64,000 nucleotides of DNA from the NCBI GenBank assembly GCA_016703785.1, contig JADJBM010000008.1, positions 192,947-256,946 on the forward strand, given 5' to 3'. This stretch comes from Betaproteobacteria bacterium. GTDB lineage: Bacteria; Pseudomonadota; Gammaproteobacteria; Burkholderiales; Rhodocyclaceae. The notes below the pieces were generated by a model, which was not told the origin of the DNA, searched no databases, and saw only the letters and a list, made by a program, of their open reading frames with translations. Each line of letters opens with the position of its first letter. The stretch's first letter is position 1. Shown here in pieces: positions 58,256 to 64,000 of this stretch. The position numbers and the translations under genes were made by a program.

Positions 58256-60364
58256 CTACACCTTTCTCTCGGCCTGCCATTGGGCGAAGCTGGAGCCGGC
58301 CCTGGCCAGCTTTTCCAGCAGCGGCGCCGGCTGCCAGTATTGCGGATCGAGGGTATTCTGGAATTCCATGATCTTGTCGTAGATGACCTTCAGCCCGACC
58401 GTATCGGCGTAGAACATCGGGCCGCCGCGGTAGCGCGGGAAGCCGTAGCCGGAGGCGTAGACGATGTCGATGTCGGAAGCGCGGACGGCAATGCCTTCCT
58501 CGAGGATGCGCGCGCCCTCGTTGATCATCGCGTAGAGGCAGCGCTCCTGGATTTCCTGCTTCGAGGGCTTTCGCTGCGGCACGCCGAGCCGCTGCGCCTC
58601 CTCGGCGAACATCGCGATGGCCTCGGGGTCGGACGTGCGCTTGCGATCGGCACCGTCGTAGCGGTAGTAGCCGCGGCCGGACTTCTGGCCGAGCCAGCCG
58701 CGCTCGGTGAGCAGCGCCGTCGGCCGGTAGAAGGTCGGGTCCTTCGGCAGCAGGTGGGCACGCGCGACGCGCGTGAGATGGCCGATGTCGATGCCGGCCA
58801 TGTCGTACACGGCGAGGATGCCCATGGCCATGCCGAAGTCCTCCAGCGCGCCGTCGACGTCCGCCGGCGTGGCGCCTTCCATCACGCAGCGCTCGGCCTC
58901 GCGGCCGTACGGGTCCATCATGCGGTTGCCGATGAAGCCGTAGCAGACCTTGGCCACCACACCGACCTTCTTGATCGTCTTGGCCACGTCGAGCGCGGTC
59001 ATCACCACGTCCGGCGCGGTTTTCGCGCACTGCACGATCTCAGCAGCTGCATGACGTTGGCAGGACTGAAGAAGTGCAGGCCGATGACGTCCTGCGGCCG
59101 CTTCGTCACGGCGGCGATCTCGTCGATGTCCAGCGTGGACGTGTTGGTGCCGAGGATCGCCCCGGGCCTGGCCACGGCATCGAGTTTCGCGAAGATCTCC
59201 TGCTTCAGCGCCATGTTCTCGAACACCGCCTCGACGATCAGGTCGGCATCGGCCAGGGCGGCGTAGTCGAGCGACGGCGCAATCAGCGCCAGGCGCTGTT
59301 CCATCTGCTCCGGCTTCAGGCTGCCGCGCGACACCGAGCGCTCGTAGTTCTTGCGGATGGTGGCCAGGCCGCGATCCAGGTTGGCCTGCGCCGCGTCGAC
59401 GATGGTCACCGGAATGCCGGCGTTGGCGAAGCACATGCTGATGCCGCCGCCCATGGTGCCGGCGCCGACGATGCCGACCTTCGCCACCTTGCGCGATTTC
59501 ACGTCGGCCGGCAGTCCCGGAATCCTGCGCAGCTCGCGCTCGGAGAAGAAGAGGTGGCGGAAGGCGCGGCCTCGACGGGCGCGCTCGACCTGGCTCGACA
59601 GGCTGCGCTCGTAGGCGATGCCTTCGTCGAAGGGCTTGTCGACCGCAGCCTGCACGGCATCGAGCAGGACATTCGGCGAATTGCGGTTCCTGAACGTCTT
59701 GCCAAGCTGGGCGCGGCGGGCGGCAATGATTTCACCGGCCTTCTCGCCGCCGGCGACAGCTCTCGCGCGTGCGGCGCGGACCCTTGCCCGCGGCAACGAG
59801 TTCGCGCGCATAGGCGATCGCCGCGGCGGTGACGTCGCCGTCGGCCGCCGCATCCACCAGACCGACTTTCTGCGCGTCGGCCACGCTGAGCGGCTTGCCG
59901 GACAGCATCATGTCGAGCGCCGGCTCCAGGCCGATCAGGCGCGGCATGCGCTGCGTGCCGCCGGCGCCGGGGATGATGCCCAGCGTGATCTCCGGCAGGC
60001 CGAATTTCGTCCCCTCCTGGGCAACGCGGTAGTGGCAGGCGATGGCGGTCTCGACGCCGCCGCCCATCACCGTGCCGTAAAGTGCGGCAACCACCGGCAC
60101 GTCGGTGTCCTCGATCAGGCGCAGCACCTCGTGGTAGCCGGGCTCGAGCACGCCGGTGTCGAACTCGCGCATGTCGCCGCCGGAAAGAAAGGTGCGGCCG
60201 GCGCAGGCGAGCACCACGGCCTTCACCTCAGGCCTGCCGCGCAGGGAAGTGAAGCATTCCTTCAGCCCAGCGCGCACGTCGCGGGACAAGGTGTTCACCG
60301 GGGGACTGTCGACCGTGACGACGGCGATCTCCCCCTGCATTGAAGCATTCACAACTTCGCTCAT
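58256..60364 (-). CDS. Enoyl-CoA hydratase/3-hydroxyacyl-CoA dehydrogenase fusion (FadJ-like, two frameshifts)
   Basis: A bifunctional beta-oxidation enzyme of about 702 residues. The N-terminal crotonase part has GRTFLSGGDMREF, GTVMGGGVETAIACHYR and LPEITLGIIPGAGGTQRMPR with both Glu residues. The dehydrogenase part has KVGIVGAGTMGGGIS for NAD, EAVFENMALKQE, GLHFFSPANVMQLLE and GFIGNRM. Frames break near 59765 between the two halves and at 59040, where one missing C on the plus strand disrupts LLEIVQC. The ATG at 60364 has AGGAGCC upstream. It performs hydration and oxidation of a cinnamoyl-type CoA (inference from context). Confidence 0.87.
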
Positions 60365-60449
60365 TTCGTGGCTCCTGATAAAAAATCCGGTCAAAGGTCT
60401 CCGGCCTCCGTGCGGCGGAGGTTTGTCGCCGTCTCGCGGGGACTGACTT

Positions 60450-62289
60450 TTAGAGACTGATCACTGCGGCGCCCGGAACCTCCGCATACAGGCGTTCGAC
60501 CAGCGCGGCGCGGCGCGTCAGCACCGCGCGCTGGTTGATGTAGCCCTTGTCGGTGATCTCGTTGGCGTCGATGGACGGCGGTTCGGCCATCAGCAGCGCA
60601 CGGGTGGCGTAGGTGGAGCTGCCGCCGCCCTCCTGCTTCAGCCTCGCCATGCCGTCGCGCACGTGCGCGATGACACGCGGGTCGGCCAGCACCTGCTCCA
60701 GCGGCACGTCCGCCGGAAGGTCGGGGCAAAGGCTGCGGCAACCGGCCGGATTGGCGAAGACGAGGAAGCCCACCTCCTCGCGGTCGTGGCCGGCGACGAC
60801 GATGTCCTGCGCCAGCGGGGCCAGCGCCGCCAGCGCCTTCACCCGCAGCGCGCCGACATGCACCCAGACGCCACTCATCAGCTTGAAGTCCTCTGCGATG
60901 CGGCCGTCGAATTCGATGCCCTTCACCGGATCGTCGGGGTCGGCGAAGCGGCCGGCGTCGCCGATGCGGTAGAAGCCCTCCTCGTCGAAGGCTTCACGCG
61001 TCAGGTCCGGCCGCTTCCAGTAGCCGGGCGTGACGTTGGGCCCGCGCACGCGCAGCTCCAGCTTGCCCTGGTTGGGCACCATCTTCAGCTCCGTGCCGGG
61101 GGCCGGCAGGCCGATAACGCCGGCACGCTCGATCTGGTAATGAACGGCCGTCACCATCGGCGCGGTTTCGGTCGCGCCCCAGGATGAAATCATCACTGTG
61201 CGCCGGCCGCGCTCGCGGACCGAGAGGTCCTCCAACTTCTCCCACAGGTTCTGCGGCAGGGCGGCGGCGGCGTAGAAGATCATCTGCAAATCGCGAAGAA
61301 GCGCTTGCGCAGGGCTTCGTCCCTTTCTAGAAAGGGAATCAGCGCGTCGTAGCCGCGCGGAACATTGAAATAGATCGTCGGCGACACTTCACGCAGGGTC
61401 GCCACGGTCTTCTCGATCAGTCCGGGGACCGGCTTGCCCTCGTCGATGTAAAGCGTGCCGCCGTTGGCGAGCGCGATGTTGAAGTTGTGGTTGCCGCCGA
61501 AGGTATGGTTCCACGGCAGCCAGTCCACGATCACCGGCGGCCTTTCCTTCAAGAAGGGCCAGGCCTGGATGATCGCCTGCTGGTTCGAGCAGAGCATGCG
61601 CTGGGTGTTGATGACGCCCTTCGGCTCGCCCGTGGAGCCGGAGGTGAACAGGAATTTCGCGATCGTGTCGGGGCCGACGGCGGCGAAGGCGCGATCCACC
61701 TCGGCGCCCGCCTTCTGCTGCAGCAGTTCGCTGAAGGGCTCCATTTCAGCCCGGCCGGCGGGTTGGCGCCGAGCACGATCTCGGCGCCGCCGAAGTCGAC
61801 CGCCTGGAGCACGCCGGCGAACTTCGCCCCGTCGGCGGCATACACCAGGCCGGGTTTGAGCAGGCCGGCGATGCCCTTCACCTTGGCGCAGTCCTTCGAC
61901 ATCAGCGAATACGCCGGCGAGACCGGCGCCACCGGCACGCCGACGTGCATCGCACCGAGCATCAGCAGGGCGTGGTCGATGGAATTGTCGGACAGCACCA
62001 TCGCCGGCCGCTCCGCCGACAGGCCGCGCGCCAGCAGCGCGGCGCCGATGGCACGCGCCTGGGTCAGGGCCTCGCCGAAAGTCAGCCTGCGCCAGTCGGC
62101 GCCGGCGCGCTCGGCAAGGAAGCAGCGCTCCGGCGCCTCGCGCGCCCAGCGCTCGAGATGCTCGCCGAGGCAGCGCGCGTAGGGCTGAAGTTGCTGCGGC
62201 GAGCGCAGCACCAGCACGCCATCGCCGCGCCGCTCAACCTCGACCGCTGCCGGCGCGAAGCGCAGGCTGGCAAACGGCGCCTTGCTCAC
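60450..62289 (-). CDS. Feruloyl-CoA-synthase-like ligase (two frameshifts)
   Basis: An acyl-adenylate-forming ligase of about 613 residues. FLFTSGSTGEPKGVINTQRML is the A3 motif (SGSTGEPKG), WLPWNHTFGGNHNFN is a hallmark of feruloyl-CoA synthases, ISSWGATETAPMV the A5 motif and IAEDFKLMSGVWVHVGALR the hinge. The GTG at 62289 overlaps the stop of the upstream binding-protein gene. Frames break near 61743 (missing G, joining GLE to MEPFSELL) and near 61286 (missing A, restoring FFANLQMIFYAAAALP). It would activate a hydroxycinnamate or phenylpropanoate for the beta-oxidation genes downstream. Confidence 0.85.
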
Positions 62290-63413
62290 TTCAGCAGCTT
62301 CCAGTCGCCATTGGCCACCGTCGCCATTACCGCCGCGCGGGCATCGAAGCCGTTGTGGTTGGTCGGCGACATGCTGAACACGCCGTGGGCGGCGGGCAAC
62401 TCCTTGACGTTCTCCAGCGCATCGCGCAGCGCCACGCGGAACTCCGGCGTGCCCGGCTTGGCCTTCTTCATCGCTTCCGGCACGGCGCGGGTGAGCAGCA
62501 GGAAGGCGTCGTAGGCGTGCGCGCCGAAGGTGCTGCGGCTGTTCGGGCCGTGGGCGCCCTCGTAGAGCTTGACGTAGTCGAGCGCCGGCTTCTTCGACGG
62601 GTGCGAGTCCGGCAACTGCTCGCCAGCAGCATCAGGCCGACCGGGAAGACGGTGCCTCGACGTTCTTGCCGCCGACGCGCAGGAAGTCGCGGTTGGCGAT
62701 GCCGTGCGTCTGGTAGAACTTGCCCTTGTAGCCGCGCTCGACCAGCGTCGACTGCGGCAGCACGGCGGGCGTGCCGGATCCGGCGACGAGCACCGCATCG
62801 GGGTTGGCCGCCAGCAGCTTGAGCGCCTGGCCGGTGACGCTGGTGTCGTTGCGCTGGTAGCGCTCGACGGCGGTAACCTTGATGCCCTTCGCGTCGGCCG
62901 CGCCCTGCATGGCCTTCAGCCATAATTCGCCGTAGGGATCGGCATAGCCGATGAAGCCGATCGTCTTCACGCCGTTCGCCGCCATGTGATCGGCAGATGG
63001 CGGTGGCCATCAGGCCGAGATTCTGCGGCGTCGAGAAGATCCAGGCCGATTTCTCGCCCGCCGGCGGCACCAGCGCCATGGCGATCTGCCGGGTCTTCGT
63101 CTCGAAGGCCTCGAGGATCGCCATCGAGGTCGGCGTGGCGGTGGCGGCGATCAGGACGTCGGCCTTGTCCTCGAAACGATCATCTTGCGGGCGTTCTTCA
63201 CCGCCGGCGTGGGGTCGGTGGCGTCGTCGAGCACGACTCCATTCCACCTTTTTCGCCGGCAATGGTCTGCGGCAGGGCAAGGTGTTCTTCTCCGGGATGC
63301 CCAGGAGGCGCCGGGGCCGGTACCGACACGCTGACGCCGACGGTGATGTCGGCCACGGCCCGGCTGGCGGCGCACAAGCGTGGACAGCAAAGGGCAAGCT
63401 TGCGGATCTGCAT
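62286..63413 (-). CDS. Branched-chain-amino-acid-type ABC substrate-binding protein (multiple frameshifts)
   Basis: A periplasmic-binding protein of the LivJ/type 1 family. It begins at the ATG at 63413 (MQIRKLALC, a basic start of a signal peptide). Recognisable pieces in different frames are ADVLIAATATPTSMAILEAFE, KSAWIFSTPQNLGLMA, GVKTIGFIGYADPYGELWLKAM, YGKFY-type KGKFYQTHGIANRDFLRVGGKN and AYDAFLLLTRAVPEAMKKAKPGTPEFR. At least five frame changes are needed over 1.1 kb. Such proteins in aromatic clusters bind aromatic acids for an ABC importer; the permease and ATPase genes are not in the window. Confidence 0.75.
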
Positions 63414-63486
63414 TTGTCTCCTCCTCTATTGGCGTGTTTGTCCGCGGTCGTATGAGCCCAGACGCACATCACCATACGCCGCGAAT

Positions 63487-63517
63487 ACTAACTTTGTCAA
63501 ACGGTTGTTTGGTTAGT
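63487..63517. promoter_or_regulatory. Candidate operator in the divergent regulator/transport gap
   Basis: CAAAC-GGTT-GTTTG at 63498-63511, flanked by ACTAAC at 63487-63492 and GTTAGT at 63512-63517. The region is AT-rich, lies 23 bases before the regulator ATG and about 75 bases before the binding-protein start, and is the only clear symmetric element of the 126-base gap. Confidence 0.45.
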
Positions 63518-63539
63518 TAGTTTGCGCTAGAGTGGCGCC

Positions 63540-64000
63540 ATGGCCAAGGCCCGCACTCCCGCCAATCGCCGCCAGGAAGTCGAGCGCGCCGTGCTGCGCC
63601 ACGCCCACGAGCAGCCGGAATGGGGGCAGGCGCGCGTGGCCGAAGCCATGGTGAAAAAGGGACTCAAGGTCTCCGCCGCCGGCGTGCGCTGGATCTGGCA
63701 GCGCCACGGCCTGGAAACCGCCGCCAAGCGCGCCGGCCGCTGAAGAAGCTGGGCGCGGCGCGCCTCACGCACCGCGCAGAAGGCCGGCGCTCGGGCGCAT
63801 CGATGCGCCGCGGCGGCATATCGACGGGGAAGCGCCGCTGATGGCGCGCGAGCACCTGCTGGCGGTGGCCGTGCGCGAGTTCAACCGCAGGGGTTCGCCC
63901 GCACCTCCATCCGCGACATCGCCCAGGCCGCCGGCATCCAGCCCGGCTCGGTCGTACCACCACTTCCCGTCGAAGGACGAACTGCTTCGTCGCCGCCCAC
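63540..64000 (+). CDS. TetR-family regulator with N-terminal winged/homeodomain-like HTH (frameshifted, cut by the window end)
   Basis: The first 65 codons (ARTPANRRQEVERAVLRHA, GQARVAEAMVKKGLKVSAAGVRWIWQRHGLE) form a helix-turn-helix domain like that used by transposase and integrase N-termini. After frame changes near 63735 and further on, a TetR DNA-binding domain follows (EHLLAVAVREFNRRGF, TSIRDIAQAAGIQPGS, HHFPSKDELL) from about 63845. As written the first frame stops at 63743. The two domains are most likely one regulator of the divergent phenylpropanoid operon. The ligand domain lies beyond the window. Confidence 0.68.

Overview
The window is GC-rich, densely packed bacterial DNA. The gene families point to a betaproteobacterium of the Rhodocyclales type (Azoarcus/Thauera/Sterolibacteriaceae-like): phenylacetate (paa) and aromatic-CoA genes, a class I benzoyl-CoA reductase-type subunit, a sigma-54 type IV pilin promoter, CHASE2 signalling proteins and a GC-rich MITE. 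This placement is inferred from gene content; no rRNA or tRNA gene was seen.

Region 1 (1-27.1 kb) is a surface-polysaccharide locus. A SixA-like phosphatase and a HAD phosphatase precede an ABC-2 exporter (Wzm/Wzt with a C-terminal glycan-binding domain). Then come a glycosyltransferase-methyltransferase fusion, two paralogous GT-B enzymes around a methyltransferase, an AsnB-type amidotransferase, more glycosyltransferases, two membrane acyltransferases and a further methyltransferase (all +). A converging minus-strand half adds a GT2, an SGNH/MBOAT acylation pair, a sugar epimerase, a GT-B, a dolichol-phosphate-mannose-synthase-like GT2 and a GT-C/TPR membrane glycosyltransferase. The last lies just downstream of a pilA-type pilin that has a textbook sigma-54 promoter. 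One acyltransferase gene looks like a cassette inserted between 60-bp imperfect direct repeats.

Region 2 (27.7-40.3 kb, all minus) is the most striking part: an apparent eight-gene signalling operon. In transcription order it holds a CHASE2 Ser/Thr kinase, a PP2C phosphatase, an FHA protein, a CHASE2 class III adenylate cyclase, a metallo-beta-lactamase-fold cyclic-nucleotide phosphodiesterase, a double cyclic-nucleotide-binding protein fused to rhodanese, a GAF-fused PilB/GspE-type ATPase, and a GAF/HD-GYP protein with a large insertion in its catalytic domain. Protein phosphorylation, cAMP and c-di-GMP therefore meet at a pilus/secretion-type motor ATPase, next to pilA.

Region 3 (40.6-47.4 kb) has sucCD and a partial phenylacetate set (paaY divergent from paaG-paaI-paaJ-paaK) without the epoxidase genes.

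Region 4 (47.4-64 kb) carries aromatic-CoA catabolism. A TetR-controlled module (SDR, two enoyl-CoA hydratases, TetR; divergent CoA ligase, acyl-CoA dehydrogenase, benzoyl-CoA-reductase-like subunit) shares three copies of the inverted repeat TGAATGA-N4-TCATTCA. A 268-bp MITE-like element follows, then peroxiredoxin, thioesterase, and a minus-strand phenylpropanoid-type beta-oxidation operon (substrate-binding protein, feruloyl-CoA-synthase-like ligase, hydratase/dehydrogenase fusion, thiolase). A divergent regulator with a TetR domain ends the window. From about 48 kb onward nearly every gene carries one or more 1-2 base indels, mostly at short runs or repeats, while the first 44 kb shows none. 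I read most of these as sequence errors rather than real pseudogenes and give gene spans across them.
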